NCBI GenBank assembly: GCA_023665475.1 | Contig: JAMPEB010000022.1 | Coordinates: 1 to 46,154 of the forward strand | Direction: 5' to 3' | Source of the DNA: Lachnoclostridium sp. | GTDB taxonomy: Bacteria; Bacillota; Clostridia; Lachnospirales; Lachnospiraceae | DNA: 46,154 nucleotides | Shown here: in pieces, positions 8,794 to 15,881 of the stretch | Layout: every line of letters starts with the position of its first letter | Numbering within the stretch: position 1 is the first letter of the stretch | Position numbers and translations under genes: made by a program | Notes under the pieces: model-generated | Database searches by the model: none | The model's input: only the letters and a program-made list of their open reading frames with translations | Told to the model about the DNA's origin: nothing

Positions 8794-9435
8794 ATGAAAG
8801 TAGCCATTAAAAAGATAGCAAAGATAGTTATTAGAATCATAGCTTGTTGTGAGATAATTGTTATTTTGGGGTTATGTTGGTACATCATGCACCCATTAAT
8901 AATAGGATTTTTTGCTCCTCGCAGCCTCAAAGCTGACGATACCATATCCCGCACTGTGTGCAAAGTTATGGATGCAAAAGAATTTTATTACCGGGGAAAA
9001 AGTGACAATGCGGCAGGGAATACAACCTATTATACATTTTATATCAACAAAGAAAAGAAAGGTTCGTTGGAGAAAGCTGTTGAGGCTATAAATGCGGTGA
9101 TGGAGCAGAACATAACAAGTCATAAGATTAGCGTTTGTTTCTATAGGCAATTTATAAGGGGTGCATATGAACCACTATTTAGTGTATGCAATTACACGGA
9201 TGATTATAGTTCTTCTGCCAATTATGAAAAGTTGCAAGCTTTATATATTTTGGGAACCCAACATAGCTCTCAGGAGAGCATCTACAACGACCCGGAAACC
9301 TATAAAAACTTTCCTGACATCCGCTATCTGAGAGTCAGTCCCAAAATCCAGAAAGCCGCTGACGAAGCGGGGATTGACTGGCATGAGTATTGGCCGGATT
9401 TGGAGGCGGTGGAAGTGTACTCATCAGGGGATTAG
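8794..9435 (+). CDS. Paralogous membrane-anchored protein 3 (candidate immunity or partner protein)
   Basis: A 213-residue homolog of the two lipoproteins. Its N-terminus differs: a positively charged start (MKVAIKKIAK) and one long hydrophobic segment (about residues 12-40) without a usable lipobox, so it is probably anchored by an uncleaved transmembrane helix. The ADDTISRTVCKVMDAKEFYY motif is present, and the last 152 bases before the final codons again match the other two copies almost exactly. AAGGGG lies 6 bases before the ATG at 8794; a GTG at 8791 is the alternative. The end differs (YSSGD instead of YSLWED or YSLWKD). It is the last gene of the locus on this strand. Confidence 0.7.
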   Translation: MKVAIKKIAKIVIRIIACCEIIVILGLCWYIMHPLIIGFFAPRSLKADDTISRTVCKVMDAKEFYYRGKSDNAAGNTTYYTFYINKEKKGSLEKAVEAINAVMEQNITSHKISVCFYRQFIRGAYEPLFSVCNYTDDYSSSANYEKLQALYILGTQHSSQESIYNDPETYKNFPDIRYLRVSPKIQKAADEAGIDWHEYWPDLEAVEVYSSGD

Positions 9436-9600
9436 ATTTTCGTTGTTAACATCCGTGTTTTGCGGTTTCGACAGTGTTTTTGCAAGGATGAAAGTATAGA
9501 CCACCGTAATCACAGTCAAGATCAAACGGTGAATCACTTGTTTTTCCGCCGAGGTAAACCCAAAAGTCACGCTTGAAAAGCAAACCTCGCAATCGCCTAA
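9424..9600 (-). pseudogene. In-frame open extension after the flavodoxin-membrane gene stop
   Basis: The reading frame of the neighbouring gene (stop TAA at 9601-9603) stays open for about 58 further codons. It encodes VTFGFTSAEKQV and then the hydrophobic stretch LILTVITVVYTFILAKTL before a TGA at 9424-9426. This looks like a protein end with a transmembrane helix cut off by a nonsense codon, but an open run of this length can also arise by chance. There is no own start with a ribosome site. Confidence 0.35.
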
Positions 9601-10341
9601 TTAATCCGGCTGTTTTTTTGCAAGCCATCCCCTAAAAATCCCGCCCTGAAAAACGGAAATAATGATAAAAAAGATATCCGCAAAAAGGATGAACACAAAT
9701 GACGGTACCATGATGCGGGTATATTTTTTGCCGAAAAATTTCTTCCTGTTAATGGCGCCGCCCATCCTTATGATGTAGAAAAACACGCCCAGATTCAGAA
9801 AAATGAGGGCAGCCGCCTGTTCCGCAAAATTTGCAAGCGCATCCATCGGTAGGAAATTACCGTTCTGAATGCCATTTAGCAGGATATTCAGAAACAATAT
9901 GGCAACCTGTATCACAAAGACGATCCGGGTAACATTCAGCATAACCCCGCCGCCGATTCCGATTCCGCCGCCCCATTCCAGATTACTCTTTGCACAGAAA
10001 TTCCGAAAGACCCGCAGCAGCGGCTCGCTCTGCTTTCCCTCGATAAAGCCGTTGTTGGAAATGCTGTAAACATGCAGCCGGATGTTGTTTTCTTTGCAGA
10101 AAAGCTCCATCTCTTTCAGAAAGGAAAGCACATGGGACGGCACGCTGTCCACATATAGCGGAAGACAAAATACAACTGCATCCGCATCCGCCAGCTCATG
10201 CAGAATACGCTGATGGTCGCTTTGATTGCGTAGCTTTTCCGTCACTTTTTCCCCTTTCACGAAGAAACGCTGTAAGCCCAGAAAATAAGCGGACGCACAA
10301 AATCTTTTTTTCGGGCTGCAATTGATAAATATTGTTTTCAT
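9601..10341 (-). CDS. Flavodoxin-like NAD(P)H oxidoreductase fused to a membrane domain
   Basis: A 246-residue protein. Residues 1 to about 120 have the start of a flavodoxin-like/NADPH-dependent FMN reductase fold (MKTIFINCSPKK phosphate-loop start, ADAVVFCLPLYVDSVPS second FMN loop). The rest (about 135-240) contains three to four hydrophobic segments (for example VMLNVTRIVFVIQVAILFL), so the enzyme part is tethered to the membrane. The start codon overlaps the stop of the preceding flavodoxin gene by four bases (ATGA), which implies translational coupling. The electron acceptor is unknown. The frame continues open after its stop codon, so the protein may be a truncated form of something longer. 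Confidence 0.68.
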   Translation of the reverse strand: MKTIFINCSPKKRFCASAYFLGLQRFFVKGEKVTEKLRNQSDHQRILHELADADAVVFCLPLYVDSVPSHVLSFLKEMELFCKENNIRLHVYSISNNGFIEGKQSEPLLRVFRNFCAKSNLEWGGGIGIGGGVMLNVTRIVFVIQVAILFLNILLNGIQNGNFLPMDALANFAEQAAALIFLNLGVFFYIIRMGGAINRKKFFGKKYTRIMVPSFVFILFADIFFIIISVFQGGIFRGWLAKKQPD

Positions 10342-10826
10342 ATGAAGTCCTCCAACTCGGAAAAATCATTCAGAAAAATCACTTCGGACTTTTCAAATCC
10401 GTTATTTATGGCATTCCTTTCCGCCATGTAGGTAAATGTTTCCTTTTCCTCTTCTGTAATATCACCATGCACAATTACTTTGAATAAATTATGTTTTCCG
10501 TAGCGCAGGGTATGATGCATCTGTTTTCCGCGGTAGGTACTCAGCGGCGTTGAAATGCCGATGCTTCTGTCAAGGACATTTTTCACCGCGGGACTGTATG
10601 TACCGTATAGATTTTCCGTAATGATGACAAACTCGTCCGCCTGTCCAATCACGCGGGCAGCCTGCTTCAAACTGTCTTTCATAAAACATTCCGCCGGATG
10701 CTTTGTCCAGCAGCCAAAGCACCCCTGACAGGGCGCATATTTCCCGTCCGCATAAATGACCTCATCACATTTCCCGCTTAGTATCTCATGATACTGTAGT
10801 GCCAAATCGTGTAAAATTACTTTCAT
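10338..10826 (-). CDS. Flavodoxin-like NADPH-dependent FMN reductase family protein
   Basis: A 162-residue cytosolic protein of the flavodoxin-like reductase superfamily. The segment YAPCQGCFGCWTKHPAEC is typical of the subgroup with a cysteine cluster after the first FMN loop, and ITENLYGTYSPAVKNVLDR matches the second flavin loop (normally P-x-Y-x-G/S). The usual N-terminal GSPR-type loop is shortened (MKVILHDLALQYH), so cofactor binding may be altered. It is co-directional with the TetR gene upstream and overlaps the next gene by four bases. A redox or stress role under TetR control is the simplest reading; the substrate is not known. Confidence 0.66.
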   Translation of the reverse strand: MKVILHDLALQYHEILSGKCDEVIYADGKYAPCQGCFGCWTKHPAECFMKDSLKQAARVIGQADEFVIITENLYGTYSPAVKNVLDRSIGISTPLSTYRGKQMHHTLRYGKHNLFKVIVHGDITEEEKETFTYMAERNAINNGFEKSEVIFLNDFSELEDFI

Positions 10827-10886
10827 ACAAATACCATGCCTTTCTGTAATTTGCGAACTTTCCTGTGTGCTTTTGCATATTGCGCA

Positions 10887-11012
10887 GGCACGAACAATCT
10901 ATGAATCCGTATAAATTCGGAAGAATCCGCTTGCGGATTCTTCCCGGAATGACTTAGATTTTCTTAGGCTGGGTACTTTCTGGCCTTAGAAAATCTTCAT
11001 TCCGTTCACACT
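10887..11012 (-). repeat. Structured 3'-end repeat family A/B, copy A
   Basis: On the minus strand this block matches 29378-29503 over about 125 bases with only scattered changes. Its signature is a perfect 11-bp hairpin GAAGAATCCGC/GCGGATTCTTC, preceded by a long imperfect stem (GGAATGA and AGATTTTCT pairing with AGAAAATCT and TCATTCC) around a loop containing GAAAGTACCCA. It begins inside the last codons of the TetR gene and so supplies that protein's C-terminal tail. No transposase or T-tract is associated. Confidence 0.78.
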
Positions 11013-11573
11013 TCCCTGTGCTGCCCATACCGCGCCTTTATACGCCCGCTCCAACTGCGCGGCGACAAGTCCTTCGTCATACTCTAAGGAATTATTGGCA
11101 ATGATGCTGGCATATCCATGAACAAACATCGCAAGCGTGACAAAGACCTCTTTTGTCTGCTTTAAATTCATTGCCATGGCTTCCTGCATTGCAGAAAGCA
11201 CAGGCTTAAGTCCCTCCGAATTTATCATGTCAAGCAGGCTGTTTGCCGCGGCATGCCCCGATTGAAAAAGAAAGCGGAACAAATTAGGTTCTTCCACCGC
11301 AAAGCGGATATAATTTAATCCGATTCCGAGCATGACCGCGTCTTTTGCTTTCGGAAGATGCATCAGGTATTCTGTATGATAATCATCCGCTTTTTCGTAG
11401 GTCGCTCGTTTCAATTCCTCAATCGTTGCAAAATGGTACATGACAGGCTGTGTGGAACATCCCAGCTTTTTGGAAACCGTCCTTGCGTTGATAGTTTCCG
11501 CACCCGTGGCTCGGGCAACCTCAAAGGCAGCATCTATAACCATCTCTTTTGTGATTTTCGCTTTTGGCGGCAT
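10986..11573 (-). CDS. TetR/AcrR family transcriptional regulator
   Basis: A 195-residue regulator. The N-terminal 50 residues form a TetR-type helix-turn-helix (TKEMVIDAAFEVARATGAE, then TVSKKLGCSTQPVMYHF). The remainder is the helical ligand-binding and dimerisation domain, with a WHG-domain-like pattern (EEPNLFRFLFQSG). The inducer is unknown. It heads a minus-strand set with two flavodoxin-like genes, and a near-perfect palindrome lies between its promoter and its start, so autoregulation and control of the redox genes are likely. The last codons (GSVNGMKIF) come from a dispersed repeat, so the original C-terminus was probably replaced. Confidence 0.86.
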   Translation of the reverse strand: MPPKAKITKEMVIDAAFEVARATGAETINARTVSKKLGCSTQPVMYHFATIEELKRATYEKADDYHTEYLMHLPKAKDAVMLGIGLNYIRFAVEEPNLFRFLFQSGHAAANSLLDMINSEGLKPVLSAMQEAMAMNLKQTKEVFVTLAMFVHGYASIIANNSLEYDEGLVAAQLERAYKGAVWAAQGSVNGMKIF

Positions 11574-11595
11574 ATTTGCTTCCTTTCCATAAATA

Positions 11596-11643
11596 ATTAG
11601 TGTTATATAACATTAATTATAATTGATATATTCGATTTGTCAA
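11596..11643 (-). promoter_or_regulatory. Promoter and palindromic operator of the TetR operon
   Basis: On the minus strand TTGACA (11638-11643) and TATAAT (11616-11621) are 16 bases apart. Directly downstream, 11596-11617 is a 22-bp palindrome, ATTAATGTTATATAACACTAAT, with one mismatched pair. Overlap of the palindrome with the -10 box and start region is the expected place for a TetR repressor site. Confidence 0.75.
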
Positions 11644-11968
11644 TCCCTTAGGATAAATTTACAGCAATTCTATAAACAGGGAAGCTTCCTGACTGTATGC
11701 GCCGTCGATTGAAGGGCGCGGGGAGAAGTATTATATTTCACGCCCGAAAAACGCACAACCGGCGTTTTTCATGCAGCTTTGTGCCGCCGGAGACTGTATG
11801 GGAATTAGTATATGGAAGTTTATGGATAAAAATGTCAGACAATCGATAACATTAGGTATATTTTTACAGAAAATTTTATATAAAAAGCTTTTCAAGAAGC
11901 CCAAAATCAAGTATGATAAAAAGTGCAATACAATGACTACAATAATAAGAATGAAAGAGGGCAAATGG
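11644..11968 (+). other. Intergenic region before the chemoreceptor-like gene
   Basis: An open frame runs through this stretch into the chemoreceptor gene, but its predicted residues are not protein-like, and the strong AGAGGG ribosome site favours the ATG at 11969. A small GCGCCGTCGATTGAAGGGCGC hairpin lies near 11700. No clear sigma-A promoter was seen. Confidence 0.4.
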
Positions 11969-13336
11969 ATGGCATTTGGGCGAAAAAAAGCAGTACTTAT
12001 GAGAGCTGTTTCAGAATTAAAGGCAGTTGACTACTCGGCGGAACCGGAATTAAACAGCATATATCAGAGGCTGCTTAAGGGGAGAAGGCAGTTTGCGGAG
12101 ATTTTTGATAAGAATATACAGGCTGTCATGCAAATCAGCTCCCTGGACCTGACATTGCAGCATCAGACGGAGAAGATTATGGATATCTCCCGGAGTATAG
12201 AGATGGCGGCTTCATCTATTTTCGGAGCGGCCGCTTCGGGTGGATATGTAAGCGGAGTTTCCGGTAATCAGCATGAGGAATTGACCAATACCATTGTCAA
12301 GGTTGCCGAGGATACCGATGAGGTATATCGAAAAATTGAGGCCGGTCAGAATGAGTTGACCACTATCAAAGACTTGTCCAATCAGGCGTTAACTGTTTCA
12401 GGAGAAATGAAAAGCGATATGGAAGAGCTTTTTAATGTGATTAACCATATGAGTGATGTGGTTGCAGGCATTGACAGCATATCCATGCAGACCAACCTTT
12501 TGGCGTTAAATGCTTCCGTAGAAGCGGCGAGAGCCGGAGAAGTGGGGCGGGGATTTGCCGTGGTTGCGAAGGAAATCCGCGAGCTGGCGGAACAGACACA
12601 GGCGATGACCAAAAGTATGCGGGAGTTTGTGGAAAGTATGAAGGAGGCGTCCGGAAAAAGCTCAAGGAGTGCGGCACATACCATTGATGCCCTTGATTCC
12701 ATGACGGATAAAATCAATAATGTGTGGGCATTAAATGACGAAAACCAGAAAGCTGTGTCCAATGTAAATGAATCTGTGGCTTCCATTGCCGCTGTCAGTG
12801 AGGAAATTAACAGCTCCATGACTGAAATGGAGAACCAGATCATAAGCAGCACCAATTTTATGCGGCAGGTGGGAAGCGATTTAAAACAGGCAGTGGAGCC
12901 TGTGGTGAAAATCGAAACGACCTTGGACGATACTGTGAAACAGATGGGAACCATGACCGAGGATGCCTTTTTCCGTCTGGAAAATGAGGAGTTTGCCCAA
13001 TATATGAGCAGCGCCATTTCCGCGCATCACACATGGCTGGGCAATCTGAAAAAGATGGTGGGAGAGCGGAAAATTACTCCCCTGCAACTGGACTCTTCCA
13101 AATGCGGTTTTGGACATTTTTATTATGCTATGATACCGCCGATTCCGGCAGTCCGTCCTATCTGGGATGGGCTGGGCGCAAAACATAAAAAATTCCATCA
13201 ATTCGGCGCATCGGTCATGAATGCCATAAATTGTGGGAACTATGCGGAAGCGGAGCGGATATACGCAGAAGCGGAGCAGTATTCCAAAGGGCTGATTGCC
13301 GATATGCAGCAGATATTGCAGCTTGCAGGCGACTGA
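11969..13336 (+). CDS. Soluble methyl-accepting chemotaxis-like protein with C-terminal CZB zinc domain
   Basis: A cytoplasmic signalling protein of about 455 residues with no transmembrane segment. The central part is a long coiled coil that includes the receptor hairpin tip ([20 protein letters not shown], then [18 protein letters not shown]), which binds CheA/CheW in chemotaxis arrays. The last ~110 residues fit a CZB domain: His-His in [10 protein letters not shown], a [10 protein letters not shown] motif, and HKKFHQFG, giving the usual 3His/1Cys zinc site that senses zinc or hypochlorous acid in known proteins. The frame opens at 11771, but the ATG at 11969 has the good ribosome site. 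No other chemotaxis genes are in the window. The gene ends at a strong bidirectional terminator. Confidence 0.85.
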   Translation: MAFGRKKAVLMRAVSELKAVDYSAEPELNSIYQRLLKGRRQFAEIFDKNIQAVMQISSLDLTLQHQTEKIMDISRSIEMAASSIFGAAASGGYVSGVSGNQHEELTNTIVKVAEDTDEVYRKIEAGQNELTTIKDLSNQALTVSGEMKSDMEELFNVINHMSDVVAGIDSISMQTNLLALNASVEAARAGEVGRGFAVVAKEIRELAEQTQAMTKSMREFVESMKEASGKSSRSAAHTIDALDSMTDKINNVWALNDENQKAVSNVNESVASIAAVSEEINSSMTEMENQIISSTNFMRQVGSDLKQAVEPVVKIETTLDDTVKQMGTMTEDAFFRLENEEFAQYMSSAISAHHTWLGNLKKMVGERKITPLQLDSSKCGFGHFYYAMIPPIPAVRPIWDGLGAKHKKFHQFGASVMNAINCGNYAEAERIYAEAEQYSKGLIADMQQILQLAGD

Positions 13337-13354
13337 ATTACATAAAAAGTACAC

Positions 13355-13411
13355 AAAAACCGACCTCCCAAAAGCCGGATGAAAAATCTGGCTTTTGGGA
13401 GGTCGGTTTTT
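13355..13411. terminator. Bidirectional intrinsic terminator
   Basis: A 22-bp perfect stem (left arm AAAAACCGACCTCCCAAAAG plus CC, right arm its exact complement ending GGTCGGTTTTT) around a 13-base loop. A/T tracts flank both sides. It separates the convergent chemoreceptor-like and glycyl radical genes and can serve both. Confidence 0.92.
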
Positions 13412-13427
13412 GAAAAATCTCTTACCC

Positions 13428-13673
13428 TTATACGGCTTCATGGAAGGTTCTGCTGATAACATCGGCCTGCTGTTCGGGGGTCAGTTTGATAAAGTTTACG
13501 GCATAGCCGCTTACCCGGATGGTCAACTGGGGATAATTTTCGGGATGTTTCTGGGCATCTAAGAGAGTGTCCCTGTTTAATACATTGACATTCAAATGGT
13601 GTCCGCCCTTGGCTGCATAGCCGTCCAGAAGATTTACCAGATTGTTTACCTGTTGTGTAGAAGTAGTGTTCAT
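13428..13673 (-). CDS. grcA: Stand-alone glycyl radical cofactor protein (GrcA/YfiD-like)
   Basis: An 81-residue protein that corresponds to the C-terminal radical domain of pyruvate formate-lyase. The motif [17 protein letters not shown] carries the radical glycine, and [23 protein letters not shown] matches the conserved strand before it. In E. coli the comparable protein YfiD replaces an oxygen-damaged PFL C-terminus. An activation by PFL-activating enzyme is assumed. The frame contains an ATG five codons earlier, but GGAGG lies 8 bases before the ATG at 13673, so that start is chosen. It is monocistronic, with no PFL or activase gene in the window. Confidence 0.83.
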   Translation of the reverse strand: MNTTSTQQVNNLVNLLDGYAAKGGHHLNVNVLNRDTLLDAQKHPENYPQLTIRVSGYAVNFIKLTPEQQADVISRTFHEAV

Positions 13674-13832
13674 AATCATATCCTCCATTTTATTTTATAA
13701 TTGATAACTTGTTTAAATATAAAAACAGTAATCATTACTATTTTTATATTATTAATATATCATAGCGTATTCTTTTTGTCTATAGATTTATTCAAAATAA
13801 TTGAAATATTTCTGCAAACTACCCAAGCCCTA

Positions 13833-13862
13833 TTGACAAAAAGAAATTGTGGGAGGTATACT
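13833..13862 (+). promoter_or_regulatory. Sigma-A-type promoter of the HMA-hydrolase operon
   Basis: TTGACA at 13833-13838 and TATACT at 13857-13862 are separated by 18 bases. A GCGGCT/AGCCGC hairpin and two GTTAGC-type repeats lie in the roughly 100-base leader before the GTG start at 13964. Confidence 0.6.
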
Positions 13863-13963
13863 TGATAAGAAGTTAGCGGCTACTAACGAAGTGAGCCGCA
13901 TTTATAAAAATCAATAGTTAGTTATTGCTAACCTATAAAAGAGCGGCAAAGGAGGGATTTTCC

Positions 13964-14221
13964 GTGGTCAGAATCACATTGGGCGTAGAAGGGATGGCAT
14001 GCGGCATGTGCGAGGCACATATCAATGATGCCGTGAGAAACGCGTTTGCGGTCAAAAAGGTAACAAGCTCGCATACGAAGAAGCAGACAGTCATTATTGC
14101 AAATCAGGATATTCCGAAGCAGGAGCTGAGGGATGTAGTGGCGAAAGCCGGCTATGATGTCGTATCGGCAGATACTGAAGTTTATGAGAAAAAGGGGCTT
14201 TTGTCCGCATTCAAAAAGTAA
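13964..14221 (+). CDS. Heavy-metal-associated (HMA) domain protein
   Basis: A small protein of 85 residues with one ferredoxin-like HMA domain. The metal loop reads GMACGMCEAH, a CxxC site that in known copper chaperones and P-type ATPases binds Cu(I) or similar soft metals. The later GYDVVSADTE strand completes the fold. A frame extends 13 codons upstream, but AAAGGAGGGA lies 7 bases before the GTG at 13964. It is the first gene of an operon with two alpha/beta hydrolases and a membrane protein, which does not by itself suggest a metal-export system. Confidence 0.78.
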   Translation: MVRITLGVEGMACGMCEAHINDAVRNAFAVKKVTSSHTKKQTVIIANQDIPKQELRDVVAKAGYDVVSADTEVYEKKGLLSAFKK

Positions 14222-14236
14222 CACGGGGGTATAACC

Positions 14237-15043
14237 ATGAAATTTTATGAATTCGGAGATAAACGGAATCCGGTAATTCTTTTACTGCCGGGAACCTGTT
14301 GTCATTGGAAGACAAACTTTGGGACAGTGATTCCGCTGTTGGAACAGAACTTCCATATAATCTGTGTATCCTATGACGGCTTTGATGAAACCGAAGACAC
14401 CATATTCCCCGATATGCTGGCGGAAACGGAAAAAATAGAAAGCTATGTCAGGGAAAATTGCGGCGGTAAGGTGCACGCCGCATATGGTTGTTCTCTGGGC
14501 GGCAGCTTTGTGGGTCTTCTGGTGCAGCGGGGAAATATACATATCAATCATGCCATTCTCGGCAGCTCTGATTTGGATCAGGAAACCGGGTGGTCCGCGA
14601 AATTTAAAAGCTGGCTGATTGCCGGAATCCTTTTGGGAGTGTTCAAAAAGGGCAGGGTGCCGGGATTTATGCGGCGGAAACTGGAAAAGATGACCATGGA
14701 CGAGAGACTGTATTATGAAAAAATGCTGGGCTTGTTTGGCTTGGGAAGCACCCGGATGTCTTTTGTAAAGAAGGAAAGCATCAGAAACCAATTTTATTCG
14801 GATCTGGTCACGCCGATTGGGACCCAAATTGACCGACCTGATACAAAAGTGCATATCTTCTATGCCGTAAAAATGGGCGGGGAATATCTGGAACGGTATC
14901 ATGCACACTTTAAAAATCCGGATATCCGCCGTCATGAGATGCAGCATGAGGAACTGTTGGTTTGCTATCCGCAGCAGTGGGCGGAGGAAGTCAAAAATTG
15001 TTGTGGGCTGAGAGGAAAGAGGGATAGTCATGAAGTTTTTTGA
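14237..15043 (+). CDS. Alpha/beta hydrolase (paralog 1)
   Basis: A 268-residue soluble hydrolase. The oxyanion-side motif ILLLPGTCCHWKTNF and the nucleophile elbow YGCSLGGS (Ser in GxSxG) are clear, and the terminal EMQHEELLV region probably supplies the catalytic histidine. A hydrophobic lid-like stretch (SWLIAGILLGVF) sits mid-protein. The substrate is not recognisable. It shares its beginning (MKFYEFGDKRN) and overall plan with the next gene and overlaps it by 14 bases, so the two arose by duplication and are co-translated. Confidence 0.78.
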   Translation: MKFYEFGDKRNPVILLLPGTCCHWKTNFGTVIPLLEQNFHIICVSYDGFDETEDTIFPDMLAETEKIESYVRENCGGKVHAAYGCSLGGSFVGLLVQRGNIHINHAILGSSDLDQETGWSAKFKSWLIAGILLGVFKKGRVPGFMRRKLEKMTMDERLYYEKMLGLFGLGSTRMSFVKKESIRNQFYSDLVTPIGTQIDRPDTKVHIFYAVKMGGEYLERYHAHFKNPDIRRHEMQHEELLVCYPQQWAEEVKNCCGLRGKRDSHEVF

Positions 15044-15824
15044 ATTCGGAACAGAGAATGAAAAGCTCATGGTGATGCTGCACGGCGGCGGAGTGAGCTA
15101 TCTTGGGGCGCTTCCCGTAGCGGAATATATGGCGAAAGAATTCCATGTGGTGTTGGTGGCATATGATGGCTTTAATCCGTCAGAGCCGGAGAAGGAATTT
15201 ACATCCGTTATGGACGAAGCGGAGCAGATTGCGGGGTATCTCCTGAAAAATTATGCCGGAAAGATAGATGTGCTTTACGGGATATCATATGGCTGCCGTG
15301 TCCTCATGGAAGTGCTGCGGGATAAGCGGCTGACAATAACCACAACGATTGCGGACGGTTTTTCCACGCGCGATTATCCCGACATAAAAAGCGAATGGGG
15401 TAAGGACCTGTACTGTTTTTTCTTTACGGGGTTTTTCTTTGTTGTTATGGGACGCGCGGGAAAACTGCGCAAAAGGTTCCTTGCCAAGATTACCGGAAGG
15501 ACTTATGAGGAGGCTGAACGAATCGTATATACCAAGGCTACATGGAATAGCTGGCGCAATCAGGACCGCTGTCTCATCGGACGGAAAACGGATTTCGAGG
15601 CATTTAAAAATACGGACATGCATATATGGTATGGCATTAACAGCACGGTGGAGCGCAGGCTTGCGCATAGTATACAACAGTGGCAGGATGCGGGATATGC
15701 GTTTTCCCTGACAATTTTCAAAGATGTGGGGCATGGCGGACTTGCGGGTGAACATACGGAGCGTTTTCTCAAAGAAGTGATGAAAGCGCATTTACATTCG
15801 TTGGAAAAAGTTGATAACAACTGA
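15030..15824 (+). CDS. Alpha/beta hydrolase (paralog 2)
   Basis: A 264-residue protein paralogous to the preceding hydrolase: it starts MKFFEFGTENE and has MLHGGGVSYLG, then VAYDGFNPSEPE and the nucleophile elbow YGISYGCRV. A DVGHGGLAGEH segment near residue 230 carries the likely catalytic histidine. A hydrophobic stretch (FFFTGFFFVVMG) in the lid region suggests membrane contact or a lipid-like substrate. The start overlaps the preceding gene by 14 bases with AGAGGAAAGAGGG upstream. The physiological role is unknown. Confidence 0.78.
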   Translation: MKFFEFGTENEKLMVMLHGGGVSYLGALPVAEYMAKEFHVVLVAYDGFNPSEPEKEFTSVMDEAEQIAGYLLKNYAGKIDVLYGISYGCRVLMEVLRDKRLTITTTIADGFSTRDYPDIKSEWGKDLYCFFFTGFFFVVMGRAGKLRKRFLAKITGRTYEEAERIVYTKATWNSWRNQDRCLIGRKTDFEAFKNTDMHIWYGINSTVERRLAHSIQQWQDAGYAFSLTIFKDVGHGGLAGEHTERFLKEVMKAHLHSLEKVDNN

Positions 15825-15881
15825 TTCGGATAAGTTGTTCCCTGACAGAGTGATGACAGGGATTATGAAGAGGAAAGGAAC

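Noticed and set aside
9446..9628. 60-codon minus-strand open frame overlapping the end of the flavodoxin-membrane gene
   Set aside because: Its residues are not protein-like; another frame of the same strand, continuing the neighbour gene, makes a better transmembrane segment.
11823..11850. Possible sigma-D (flagellar) promoter before the chemoreceptor-like gene (TAAA followed by TCGATAAC)
   Set aside because: The spacing between the two boxes is 12 bases, about three shorter than the consensus, and the -10 part is only a partial match.
11771..11968. N-terminal extension of the chemoreceptor-like protein from an ATG at 11771
   Set aside because: The extra 66 residues look like translated AT-rich intergenic DNA, while a good ribosome site precedes the ATG at 11969.
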